Assembly: GCA_905216055.1 (NCBI GenBank)
Contig: CAJMSH010000004.1
Coordinates: forward strand, 156,305 to 220,304
Direction: 5' to 3'
DNA: 64,000 nucleotides
DNA from: an uncultured bacterium
Lineage (GTDB): Bacteria > Cyanobacteriota > Vampirovibrionia > Gastranaerophilales > Gastranaerophilaceae
Shown here: positions 18,223-26,237 of the stretch, piece after piece
Layout: the number at the start of each line of letters is the position of its first letter
Numbering within the stretch: the stretch's first letter is position 1
Notes under the pieces: generated by a model
Databases searched by the model: none
Told to the model about the DNA's origin: nothing
The model's input: the letters and a program-made list of their open reading frames with translations, nothing else
Program-made: the position numbers and the translations under genes

Positions 18223-18271
18223 TTGTTGTACAACAACACAGCATGCCAAATAAATTTCGACCTGCTGTGTT
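18223..18271 (-). promoter_or_regulatory. Structured spacer between rpmH and rnpA
   Basis: Two elements are seen: a perfect 14-base palindrome TTGTTGTACAACAA (18223-18236) and an inverted repeat AACACAGCA (18235-18243) with TGCTGTGTT (18263-18271). They overlap by two bases, so they could form alternative hairpins in the mRNA just before the rnpA start. No Shine-Dalgarno is visible for rnpA, so the structure may set translation or processing. Confidence 0.45.
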
Positions 18272-18303
18272 ACTTGTATGAAATCCTATTATTTAAAATC
18301 GGA

Positions 18304-18456
18304 CTATGCACGTTTTTTAGCGCTGATAGATAATTTATGGCGACCTTTAGCACGGCGTCTGTTGATAACTTCTTGTCCGCCAGGTGTTGCCATTCTTGCT
18401 CTAAATCCGCTTACGTGTTGTCTTTTTACTTTTGTTCCTTCTAGTGTACGTCTCAT
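18304..18456 (-). CDS. rpmH: 50S ribosomal protein L34
   Basis: This 50-residue protein starts MRRTLEGTKVKRQ, continues VSGFRARMATPGGQEVINRRRAKGRHKL and ends with a basic tail. That is the L34 signature (RxRM, then GRxVIxxRRxKGR). It is very basic and of normal length. It stands directly upstream of rnpA on the same strand, the conserved order in bacteria. Confidence 0.95.
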   Translation of the reverse strand: MRRTLEGTKVKRQHVSGFRARMATPGGQEVINRRRAKGRHKLSISAKKRA

Positions 18457-18553
18457 TTTTCTTTATTCCTTTTAATTTATATTTGTCGTATAATTCCAAT
18501 GTAAATTAAAAAAAGAATTTAGTCAACACAAAAAGAGGGGCAGGTTAAATAAT

Positions 18554-19366
18554 ATGAACAAAAAATGTAAAATCGGATTTATCGGATGCGGCAAAATGGC
18601 TAGTGCAATCATAAAAGGCACCATTAGTTCAAAATTTTTACCAAAAGAAAATATTAAGGGATCTGAGGTAAATTGTACTGTTGCAGAGCTTGCTCAGAGC
18701 CGTTTAGGTATAGAAGTTATGACAGATAACAGATTTTTGACCATGGATTCTGATGTAATTTTTATTGCAACAAAACCAAATTGTGCAGGAGCTGTTCTTG
18801 ATGAGATAAAAGATGAAATTACTCCTGAAAAATTGATTGTATCAATTGCAGCAGGAGTTTCAACCGAAAAGATTGAAAAAATTGTCGGAATGAAAAGAGT
18901 TGTTCGTGTAATGCCGAATACTCCTGCCTTGGTTAGAGAAGGTATGAGCGGAGTTTGCAAAGGTTCATACGCAACTGATGAAGATGCGGAATTTGTACTT
19001 GAACTTCTTTCAAATATCGGAAAAGCAATTGAGGTAAGTGAAGATCAGATGGATATTGTAACAGCAATTTCAGGATCCGGCCCTGCATTTTTCTATAAGG
19101 TTATAGAAGATATGGCTCGTGCTGGCGAAAAATTAGGTCTTGAATATGAAAAATCTCTTGAGCTTGCAACTCAAACGGCTTTAGGCTCAGCTAAAATGGT
19201 TATGAACAGAGGCGAAATTCCTGTTCAAACATTGATTGATAATGTTGCAACAAAAGGCGGTTGTACATTTGTCGGAATTTCTGTAATGAATGATGAACAT
19301 TCAGACAAATTGTTCCACGATACAATTGAACAGACTGCTAAAAAAGCTCATGAATTGGGTAAATAA
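18554..19366 (+). CDS. proC: Pyrroline-5-carboxylate reductase
   Basis: The enzyme makes the last step of proline synthesis, reducing 1-pyrroline-5-carboxylate with NAD(P)H. The N-terminus has the nucleotide-binding GFIGCGKMASAI, followed by VRVMPNTPALVREGM and the C-terminal signature SGSGPAFFYKVIEDM, plus the LGSAKMVMNRGEIPVQTLIDNVATKGGCT region. At 270 residues it is full length. A GAGGGG site lies before the ATG. It is divergent from rpmH and has no other proline gene next to it. Confidence 0.95.
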   Translation: MNKKCKIGFIGCGKMASAIIKGTISSKFLPKENIKGSEVNCTVAELAQSRLGIEVMTDNRFLTMDSDVIFIATKPNCAGAVLDEIKDEITPEKLIVSIAAGVSTEKIEKIVGMKRVVRVMPNTPALVREGMSGVCKGSYATDEDAEFVLELLSNIGKAIEVSEDQMDIVTAISGSGPAFFYKVIEDMARAGEKLGLEYEKSLELATQTALGSAKMVMNRGEIPVQTLIDNVATKGGCTFVGISVMNDEHSDKLFHDTIEQTAKKAHELGK

Positions 19367-19383
19367 AATCTTAAATATCAATT

Positions 19384-20451
19384 TTAGATTTTAATTGTAG
19401 CTTTTGATAAAAAATCCGTTAAAGATATAGGCTTTGGCGGATTTTTTTTTGTAATAAGTCCCTGATAAAGCCCTAAAATACAGGCAGGACAAGTCGTAAT
19501 CACATAATCTGCATTAGTTTTTATAATATTTTCAGCTTTTTTAGCAGAAATTTCACGTGAAATTTTGTTGTTTTTTATAGAAAATTCTCCTGCCAAACCG
19601 CAACAGTCATCATAATTATCCATTTTGACATATTCAACATTTGTGCAATTTTTTAAAAGAGGCTCTAAAAAATCGTCATGTTCTAAGTGACATGGTTTGT
19701 GGAATGTTACTTTTATTGGTTTTGAAAATTCAAATTTTATATTTTCTTGTAAAATTAATTCTCCGATACTTATAAATTTTGCATCAACATATTGTTTTAA
19801 GGTACTTTCGCAGCTTGCGCAATCTGTTAGGATGTAATCAAAGTCACAATCAAGCATTTTTAAGTTGTGCTTTTTAACTTCTTCAAATCTTTCTAAATTT
19901 CCGCTTGATAGGAAAGGAAGCCCGCAGCAATCAAAATCTTTTTCAATAATTTCGATATTGGAATTTTCAAAAAATTTCTTGATATAATTATCTGTTCTTG
20001 GACAAATGTTGTTTACACAGCCTTTAAAGTAAACTACTTTTAGGGTTGGTTGATTTTTTGTCGGGAATTTTTTTCTAAACGGTTTTGTGATAAGTTTGAA
20101 GAAATTTATAATATTCCCAAAAATATATTTCGATTCCAAGAAGAAAATTATTTTCCCGAAAATTGTATTTTTTGCATACTGGTATTTTGCTGTTTCAAAG
20201 ATTTTGCAAACGTCAATTGCGCTTGGACAAAAATTTGTACATTTGCCGCATTTTAGACATAAATCAAGATATTTTTCGATATTTTTATTAAGTTTTAAAT
20301 CTCCTTTTAAAACACCATCAAGCATTACAAATTTGCCGCGAGAAACAGCGCAGTCGTTGCCTGTAACTTTATAAACAGGACAAACTGATTGGCATAATCC
20401 GCATTTTGAACATTTGTTTATATCGTCTTTGAAATCAGAGAGTTCTTTCAT
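19384..20451 (-). CDS. GlcF/CCG-domain Fe-S oxidoreductase subunit
   Basis: Two 4Fe-4S motifs lie near the N-terminus: CSKCGLCQSVCP (about residues 14-25) and CLKCGKCTNFCP (about 65-76). Two cysteine-rich CCG domains follow, with DCCGLPF and, later, DDCCGLAGEF plus TTCPACILG. This architecture is that of glycolate oxidase subunit GlcF, lactate dehydrogenase LutA and related electron-transfer subunits. No flavin dehydrogenase (GlcD/LutB-type) is adjacent, so the partner is unknown. TATCAT lies six bases before the ATG without a Shine-Dalgarno, hinting at a leaderless mRNA. Confidence 0.85.
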   Translation of the reverse strand: MKELSDFKDDINKCSKCGLCQSVCPVYKVTGNDCAVSRGKFVMLDGVLKGDLKLNKNIEKYLDLCLKCGKCTNFCPSAIDVCKIFETAKYQYAKNTIFGKIIFFLESKYIFGNIINFFKLITKPFRKKFPTKNQPTLKVVYFKGCVNNICPRTDNYIKKFFENSNIEIIEKDFDCCGLPFLSSGNLERFEEVKKHNLKMLDCDFDYILTDCASCESTLKQYVDAKFISIGELILQENIKFEFSKPIKVTFHKPCHLEHDDFLEPLLKNCTNVEYVKMDNYDDCCGLAGEFSIKNNKISREISAKKAENIIKTNADYVITTCPACILGLYQGLITKKNPPKPISLTDFLSKATIKI

Positions 20452-20472
20452 AACATTATGATAGCACGGAAA

Positions 20473-21202
20473 TTACCATGGGTAATCCTCTTTTATTTCC
20501 CAGCCATCTCTTATGATTTTACCTGAGCAACATTGGCAAGAACCATTTTTGTTACATTCATTATTCAATTGGGCTTCTGTATATGATTGACAGTTCCCAA
20601 CTATTTTATTGTTATTTATCCATAATATAAATACGTCTTTACCAATTATATTTGGTCTTTTTGCTCCATTTAAATCTATATAAAATTTTTGGTTGCTGCC
20701 CCAAAATTGGACACCTGCGTTAGCATCCCAAGAGAAAGGTACAAATGCGATAAGTGTTCCATCGCTTAATACTATTGTATATCTGTTATTACCTGTTAAA
20801 GCTAAACTCCCAGTCTCTCCGCTTGGAGTCTTAGCGTTTACATCATAATTGCAGTCTCCAAATTTGCTGCATTCTTGTATTGATTTAAAATATGGTAACC
20901 AGAATGTTTGTACATATTTTTTTACATTTTCAGTATTAATTGCAACTGAGCTGTCTATCCAATCTTCTGAAGGACCATTTTCATTTTTTGACATTTCGTA
21001 AGCTTGTGAAAGAGTTGAATAAACTTTTTTTAATTTTGCAACTGTTTGTTTTTTTTGATAATTAGCAATTAAACTAGGCATAGTCATTGCTGCAACTACA
21101 CCAATAATACCGAGAGTGATTAAAACTTCCGCAAGCGTAAAACCCTTAGAACCATTTATGTTTCGCGGGGGGGGGCACTCTCAAAGCTTCTCTATTAAAC
21201 AT
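20473..21202 (-). CDS. Prepilin-like protein, locus A, out of frame at a C9 tract
   Basis: The gene has an AGGAGG site and ATG at 21202, then nine C residues. As assembled the leader reads MFNREALRVPPPAKHKWF and stops. In the next frame lies the class III prepilin sequence GFTLAEVLITLG with G/F processing site and hydrophobic helix, but that frame has a TGA just before the tract and no start codon until an ATG inside the helix (21087). Eight or eleven C residues would join leader and prepilin. The mature domain has INGA-type strand ends, the motif DLNGAKRPNIIGKDVF and a C-terminal cysteine cluster with WEIKEDYPW, very like locus D. It is predicted to be a type IV pilin-like or pseudopilin protein at the envelope. 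Confidence 0.8.
21167..21175 (-). repeat. C9 homopolymer (G9 on plus strand), prepilin locus A
   Basis: Nine identical bases begin 27 bases after the ATG at 21202. Run length decides whether the leader reads into the prepilin; the frame is joined at 8 or 11. The flank on the plus strand (CACTCTCAAAGCTTCT) resembles that of loci B and C (CGCTTTTAAGCTTCTT), although this gene points the other way. Confidence 0.85.
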
Positions 21203-21233
21203 TTTTCAACCTCCTGACTATTCTTTCATGTCC

Positions 21234-21262
21234 ATTATTTACGATTTTTCAGTTTTTGTCAA
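21234..21262 (-). promoter_or_regulatory. Promoter of prepilin locus A
   Basis: TTGACA (21257-21262 complement) is followed by a 17-base spacer and AATAAT (21234-21239 complement), just after the ilvD stop. It gives the prepilin its own transcript with a leader of about 25 bases containing the Shine-Dalgarno. Confidence 0.6.
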
Positions 21263-21265
21263 GAT

Positions 21266-22915
21266 TTAAACTATTGCTCCGTGAGATGCGTCTTGGACGT
21301 TCCTTGCGTATTTGTACAAGTAGCCTGATTTTACTTTAGGTTCAAATGGTTTTAAATTCTTTCTGCGGTTTTCAAGTTCCGAATCACTTACAAGCAATTC
21401 TATTGAACGATTTGGAATATCAATTTTTATCTTGTCGCCATTTTCTATTAAAGCTATTGTTCCGCCGTTTGCAGCTTCAGGGCAGATATGACCGACACAA
21501 ATTCCTCTTGTTGCGCCTGAAAATCTTCCATCTGTTATAAGTGCGCATTTTTTACCCAAACCTTTGCCGACTAAAAGTGAGGTTGGCGCAAGCATTTCTC
21601 TCATACCCGGACCGCCTTTTGGCCCTTCATAACGGATTACGATAACGTCGCCTTCTTTTATCTTATCTGTTTCTAGAGCGTTCATCGCATCTTCTTCGCT
21701 GTCAAATGTTTTTGCAACCCCTTCAAAAGTCCTGCATTCAGGTGCAACACCTGATGTTTTAATTACGCAGCCGTCTTTTGCAAGATTGCCGTATAAGACT
21801 GCAAGTCCTGCTTCTGTATAGCTTGATTTGTCGTAATTAGGTATGATTGAATCATCTTTATATGCTTGTTTTGCAATTTCTTTTGTCGTAAATCCTGATA
21901 CTGTTTTGCCGTCTGTAAGATGTTTATCAAGAGCTTTCAAAACAGCAGGAACTCCGCCTGCATTATGGAAATCTGCCATTGTTAAAGTTGATGACGGATT
22001 AATTTTTACTATCTGATGAATTTGTTTACTCAATTCTTCAAAATCATTCAGGGTAATATTAATATTTCCTGCGTTAGCGATTGCAAGAATATGTAAAAAT
22101 GTATTTGTTGAACCTCCGAGAGCCAAGTCTGCAATAATAGCGTTTCTTAGGCTTTCTCTTGTAATAATGTCTGAAGGTTTTAAATTCTGTTTTACAAGTT
22201 CGACAATTTGAATTCCGCTTTCAAATGCAATTCTTCTTTTCTTTGATGAAACTGCAGATGATGAAGCGCAATAAGGAAGGCTCATTCCCATAAGTTCTGA
22301 TAAGCAAGCCATTGTATTTGCAGTGTACATTCCTTGACAAGAACCAGCTGACGGGCAAGATTCTTCTTCTAGGGCAAGAAGTTCTTCTTCAGATATTTCG
22401 CCTTTTCTATATCTTCCGACAGCTTCAAAAGAGCCTGTAACCATTGTTAATTTGTGTTGTCCTCTGCATTCTCCGTCAAGCATTGGCCCTGCTGTTACAA
22501 GAATTGCAGGAATATTTAATCTTAAAGCGCCGATGAGCATTCCTGGTGTAATTTTGTCGCAGTTAGAAAGTAGAATAATCCCGTCAAGTTGGTGAGCTTG
22601 AGCAACTGTTTCAATGCAATCCGCAATCAAATCTCTTGAAGGGAGAGAATATCTCATTCCTGAATGTCCCATTGCAATTCCGTCGCAAACAGCAGGAACG
22701 CCGAAAACAAAAGCTTGTCCTCCGCCTGTGTGAATACCTTTTTCGATTTGTCTTTCCAAATCTCTCATAGAGATATGCCCCGGTACTAAATCAGAAAAAG
22801 AGCTTGCTATTCCAATAAATGGAGCATTCATATTTTTTTTACTAACGCCTGTCGCCATTAAAAGTCCGCGGTGCGGAGTTCTGGCTATGCCTTTTTTTAT
22901 GTTATCACTTTTCAT
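21266..22915 (-). CDS. ilvD: Dihydroxy-acid dehydratase
   Basis: The enzyme dehydrates 2,3-dihydroxy-isovalerate and -methylvalerate in valine, leucine and isoleucine synthesis and carries an Fe-S cluster. Conserved segments are seen: the cluster cysteines in VCDGIAMGH, LSNCDKITPGM and CPSAGSCQGMYTANTM, and C-terminal GRFSGATRGICVGHICPEA. The length of 549 residues is normal. There is no Shine-Dalgarno; TATAAT lies six bases before the ATG, suggesting leaderless translation. No other branched-chain genes are adjacent. Confidence 0.96.
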   Translation of the reverse strand: MKSDNIKKGIARTPHRGLLMATGVSKKNMNAPFIGIASSFSDLVPGHISMRDLERQIEKGIHTGGGQAFVFGVPAVCDGIAMGHSGMRYSLPSRDLIADCIETVAQAHQLDGIILLSNCDKITPGMLIGALRLNIPAILVTAGPMLDGECRGQHKLTMVTGSFEAVGRYRKGEISEEELLALEEESCPSAGSCQGMYTANTMACLSELMGMSLPYCASSSAVSSKKRRIAFESGIQIVELVKQNLKPSDIITRESLRNAIIADLALGGSTNTFLHILAIANAGNINITLNDFEELSKQIHQIVKINPSSTLTMADFHNAGGVPAVLKALDKHLTDGKTVSGFTTKEIAKQAYKDDSIIPNYDKSSYTEAGLAVLYGNLAKDGCVIKTSGVAPECRTFEGVAKTFDSEEDAMNALETDKIKEGDVIVIRYEGPKGGPGMREMLAPTSLLVGKGLGKKCALITDGRFSGATRGICVGHICPEAANGGTIALIENGDKIKIDIPNRSIELLVSDSELENRRKNLKPFEPKVKSGYLYKYARNVQDASHGAIV

Positions 22916-22993
22916 ATTTCAATTATACATCAATATATTGAAAAAAATAACAAAAAATGTTAAAGTAAAAAAAGAATAGAAAGGAGCTTATTT

Positions 22994-23847
22994 ATGAAAA
23001 GATTGTTAAGAACCGCAAAGTCGGGGGGGGGGCGCTTTTAAGCTTCTTACCTGAGTTTATGTCTTGTCAAAAAATAAATTTGTGTGACAATAAAACAACT
23101 TGCATAATTACAAAACACCATGGATTTACATTAGCAGAAGTATTGATAACACTTGGTATAATTGGAGTTGTAGCTGCAATGACTTTGCCAAGTTTAATTG
23201 CAAAGTATCAGGAGAGGGAACTTGTTACGCGTGCAAAGAGAACTTATTCTGTTGTTATGAATGCTCTTAATGCGTATAATACTGATAATCAATCTTTGGG
23301 AGATTATTCAATATTAATGGATGCCTCAAAAACAAATGATGAAATTCTTGCAGAATTTTCAAAGTATTTAAATAATGTAATGTTATGCAAACAAAGTGGA
23401 AAACAAAAATGTAAGCTCCCATATACTGTAAAGTATGCTAAACCTCAAAATAACGGAAGTGGAAAAAATGGAGGTTTTTCTATGTGGAGTGAAGCAATGC
23501 TATTAAATGATGGAGCTATATTAGCGCTTCGTAGAGAAACAGCAAATTCCGGCAGTTGCTTCTATAATTGGGAATCTATTAATACAGATAGTAATGGTAA
23601 TTATATAAAAAATCCTGACGGTACTTATCAAAAAACACCTCACACATCAACAAGGTGTGGACGTATTTTGGTAGATACAAATGGTTACAGAGCTCCCAAT
23701 CGTATAGGTTCTGATGTGTTTATTTTTCAGGTTTATCAAACTAAAATTAGTTTTATGGAATCAGAAGGAAACCTTAATTATATATTGAATTATGATAAAA
23801 TTCAGCCTTACACTGATTATAAAATAGGAGCTGATTACGGTAAATAA
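22994..23847 (+). CDS. Prepilin-like protein, locus B, out of frame at a G10 tract
   Basis: AAGGAG precedes ATG 22994. The leader MKRLLRTAKSGGGRF ends at a TAA because the run has ten G. With 8 or 11 G the same start reads ALLSFLPEFMSCQ and on into the prepilin frame. The nearest start already in frame is ATG 23059, which has no Shine-Dalgarno. The prepilin has HGFTLAEVLITLG with processing site and membrane helix, then a 200-residue pilin-like domain with DTNGYRAPNRIGSDVF. It ends 13 bases inside the convergent nagA-like gene. No pilus assembly genes are near. Confidence 0.8.
23023..23032 (+). repeat. G10 homopolymer, prepilin locus B
   Basis: Ten G residues begin 29 bases after the leader ATG. 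The leader and prepilin frames differ by two, so 8 or 11 G would join them. Confidence 0.85.
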
Positions 23848-24740
23848 ATATTTTTTATATTCCAATCATCATCCCATTCAACAGAGCCTTCAAGTTCAAT
23901 ATTGTGGTATCTGTAAGGATTGTTGATAAATTCAGGATTAAACAACTTTTGCTTTGCCAGTCGTTTTATTATGAATGGCAGCAAAGTTGTGCTTCCTGCA
24001 AGCGTTCCTTCTTTTGAAGTCGCTTTTGTTCCGTCATAATAAACCTTTTCTCCTGCAAACATCATTTCTTTTAAATCGCTTTTTGTTATTGGAAGGCTGT
24101 CACTTACTAAAATAACTTTATCAGCAGGCTTTGATTTGAAGGTTAATTTTAAAGCTTCATCTGAAACATGTACTCCGTCACCGATAATTTCCGTATAAAT
24201 ATCGTTATTAACCAATGCCGAAAGTGCAGTTGATTTGCCTCTGTGGGTTACTCCAGACATAGCATTAAATAGGTGTGTTGCACCTGTACATTTTGTTAAA
24301 TCTCCGCCTGTACAGTGTCCTGCCTGAATTTTTACATTTTTACTTTTTAGATAATCCAATAATCCTTCATCTAATTCAGGGGCAAGGGTTACAATTTTTA
24401 TAAAATCATCTTCTATAAGTTTGTAATTTTCGGGAGTAAGTTTTAGGAAAAGTTTGGAATCGTGAATTCCTTTTTTTTCAGGGTTAAGAAATATTCCTTC
24501 CAAATGTATTCCTAAAATACGAGCCATATCAGAGGTTTGCTTTTTAGAAGCTTCTTTTATAACCTCAATTGCGTGTTTTGTATTTTCAACAGTATCGGTT
24601 ACGATTGTCGGGAAAATTCCGCCAATTCCGTATTTTAAAATTTCTTTTGAAAGATATAAAACATCCTCAACTGATGCGGTATTAAAGTCAATTCCAAAGC
24701 ATCCGTGGAAGTGTTGTTCTATTAATATCTTGGTTTTCAT
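23835..24740 (-). CDS. Short N-acetylglucosamine-6-phosphate deacetylase-like protein
   Basis: The protein matches the catalytic barrel of NagA: metal-site QHFHG near the N-terminus, GIHLEGIF with the conserved Glu, AGHCTGGD in place of the usual GHSxA, THLFNAM, and IGDGVHVSDEAL. It has about 300 residues instead of about 380, because the N-terminal part of the beta-sandwich is missing and the protein begins right at the HxH strand. The Asp of the usual DxHxHG is Gln here. It could be a deacetylase for an amino sugar phosphate or a relative with another substrate. It directly follows murE with no gap, suggesting a cell-wall sugar recycling link. Confidence 0.75.
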   Translation of the reverse strand: MKTKILIEQHFHGCFGIDFNTASVEDVLYLSKEILKYGIGGIFPTIVTDTVENTKHAIEVIKEASKKQTSDMARILGIHLEGIFLNPEKKGIHDSKLFLKLTPENYKLIEDDFIKIVTLAPELDEGLLDYLKSKNVKIQAGHCTGGDLTKCTGATHLFNAMSGVTHRGKSTALSALVNNDIYTEIIGDGVHVSDEALKLTFKSKPADKVILVSDSLPITKSDLKEMMFAGEKVYYDGTKATSKEGTLAGSTTLLPFIIKRLAKQKLFNPEFINNPYRYHNIELEGSVEWDDDWNIKNIYLP

Positions 24741-26237
24741 TTAGATAACACTTCCTTCAAATACTTTTCTTGCTTCTTCTCTGTCATCAAAATGTATTGT
24801 CTTATCTTTTAGAATTTGATAATCTTCGTGACCTTTTCCTGCAATTAGTACAACATCATTGTTATTAGCTATTGTTTTCAAAAGTCCGATTGCTGTTCCT
24901 CTGTCAGGCTCTACAATTACGCTTTCTGTATTTACGGATTTCAAACCTGCTATAATATCTGTTATTATTGCTTGCGGATCTTCTGATCGTGGGTTGTCGC
25001 TTGTTATAACTATTTTATCTGCAAGTCTTTCTGCAATAGCTCCCATTTTTGGACGTTTTGTCGCATCTCTGTCGCCGCCGCAGCCGAATAAACATATTAG
25101 TTTGCCGTCTTTTGGTGTAATTTCTCTTGCAGATTTTAATACGTTTTCCAATCCGTCCGGTGTGTGTGCGTAATCAACGATTACTAAAGGTTTTTTGACA
25201 ACAACTTCAAATCTGCCTGCAACACCTTTTACGTTTTGCAAAGCTTTTAGAGCAACTTCAATGTCAATACCAAGTGCCAAGCCTGTTGTAATTGCTGCAA
25301 GAACATTATATACACTGAACATTCCGTTCATGTGAAGATTTACTTTGTATTCTTTTGAACCTGCTGAATTTATGTGATCGCCTGTTACTAAGGTAAATTC
25401 TGCACCGTTAAGAGAAAATTGAATATCTTTTGCCATAACATCGCTTTGTTGTTTTACACCGTATGTGAAAACTTTTACTCCTTCAGGTACTACGCTTATA
25501 AATCTGTCGCCATATTCATCATCGGCATTTATTACGGCAAAATTTCCTTCTTTTAAGTGTTCAAAAAGAAGAGCTTTTGCTTTGAAATAATTATCCATTG
25601 TGATGTGGTAATCCAAATGGTCTTGAGTAAGGTTTGTGAATACGGCACCGTTAAATCTGCATCCGCCGACACGGTTTTGATCTAAAGCGTGTGAACTTAC
25701 TTCCATTACAACATTATCAATTTTTTCTACATCTTTAATCATTCTCAATGTAGCTTGCAATTCAGGAGCTTGAGGTGTTGTATGTTTTGCATCTCTGTAT
25801 TCTCCGTTTGATGATAATTTATAACCTAATGTTCCGATTAATGCACATTTTTGTCCGTTTTCTTCAAAGATTTTTTGGATTAAGTGGGTAACTGTTGTTT
25901 TTCCGTTTGTACCTGTTATTCCGATAAGGTTTATGCCTTTAGATGGACTTGAATAAAATCTGTCTGCAATATCTGCAATTTTGTGTCTTGTAGAAGATAC
26001 TACAACTTGTGGAACTTTTGTACCTTCAACTTTTCTTTCTACAAGAAGGGCTGCTGCACCGTTTTCGATTGCGCTAAGTGCAAATTCGTGTCCGTCTGTG
26101 TGCTCGCCTACCAAACATACAAAGATATCGCCTTTTTTAGTTGTTTTTGAATTGTAAGAAATTCCTGTAATATCAATATTTTTAAAGTTGATTAAATCTT
26201 TGTAGTCTAAATATTCAATAAGTTCGTCAAGTTTCAT
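24741..26237 (-). CDS. murE: UDP-MurNAc-L-Ala-D-Glu:meso-diaminopimelate ligase
   Basis: The enzyme adds the third amino acid to the peptidoglycan precursor in the cytoplasm, using ATP. It has the ligase P-loop GITGTNGKTTVTHLI, HTTPQAPELQ, and EVSSHALDQNRV. The substrate motif is DNPRSEDP, whose Arg marks meso-diaminopimelate rather than lysine. The length of 498 residues is normal. It is directly downstream of the ftsI-like gene (no gap), the conserved division/cell-wall gene order. Confidence 0.96.
   Translation of the reverse strand: MKLDELIEYLDYKDLINFKNIDITGISYNSKTTKKGDIFVCLVGEHTDGHEFALSAIENGAAALLVERKVEGTKVPQVVVSSTRHKIADIADRFYSSPSKGINLIGITGTNGKTTVTHLIQKIFEENGQKCALIGTLGYKLSSNGEYRDAKHTTPQAPELQATLRMIKDVEKIDNVVMEVSSHALDQNRVGGCRFNGAVFTNLTQDHLDYHITMDNYFKAKALLFEHLKEGNFAVINADDEYGDRFISVVPEGVKVFTYGVKQQSDVMAKDIQFSLNGAEFTLVTGDHINSAGSKEYKVNLHMNGMFSVYNVLAAITTGLALGIDIEVALKALQNVKGVAGRFEVVVKKPLVIVDYAHTPDGLENVLKSAREITPKDGKLICLFGCGGDRDATKRPKMGAIAERLADKIVITSDNPRSEDPQAIITDIIAGLKSVNTESVIVEPDRGTAIGLLKTIANNNDVVLIAGKGHEDYQILKDKTIHFDDREEARKVFEGSVI

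Noticed and set aside
17857..18456. Replication origin near rpmH-rnpA
   Set aside because: No dnaA, no yidC and no cluster of DnaA-box-like sequences is seen around these genes.
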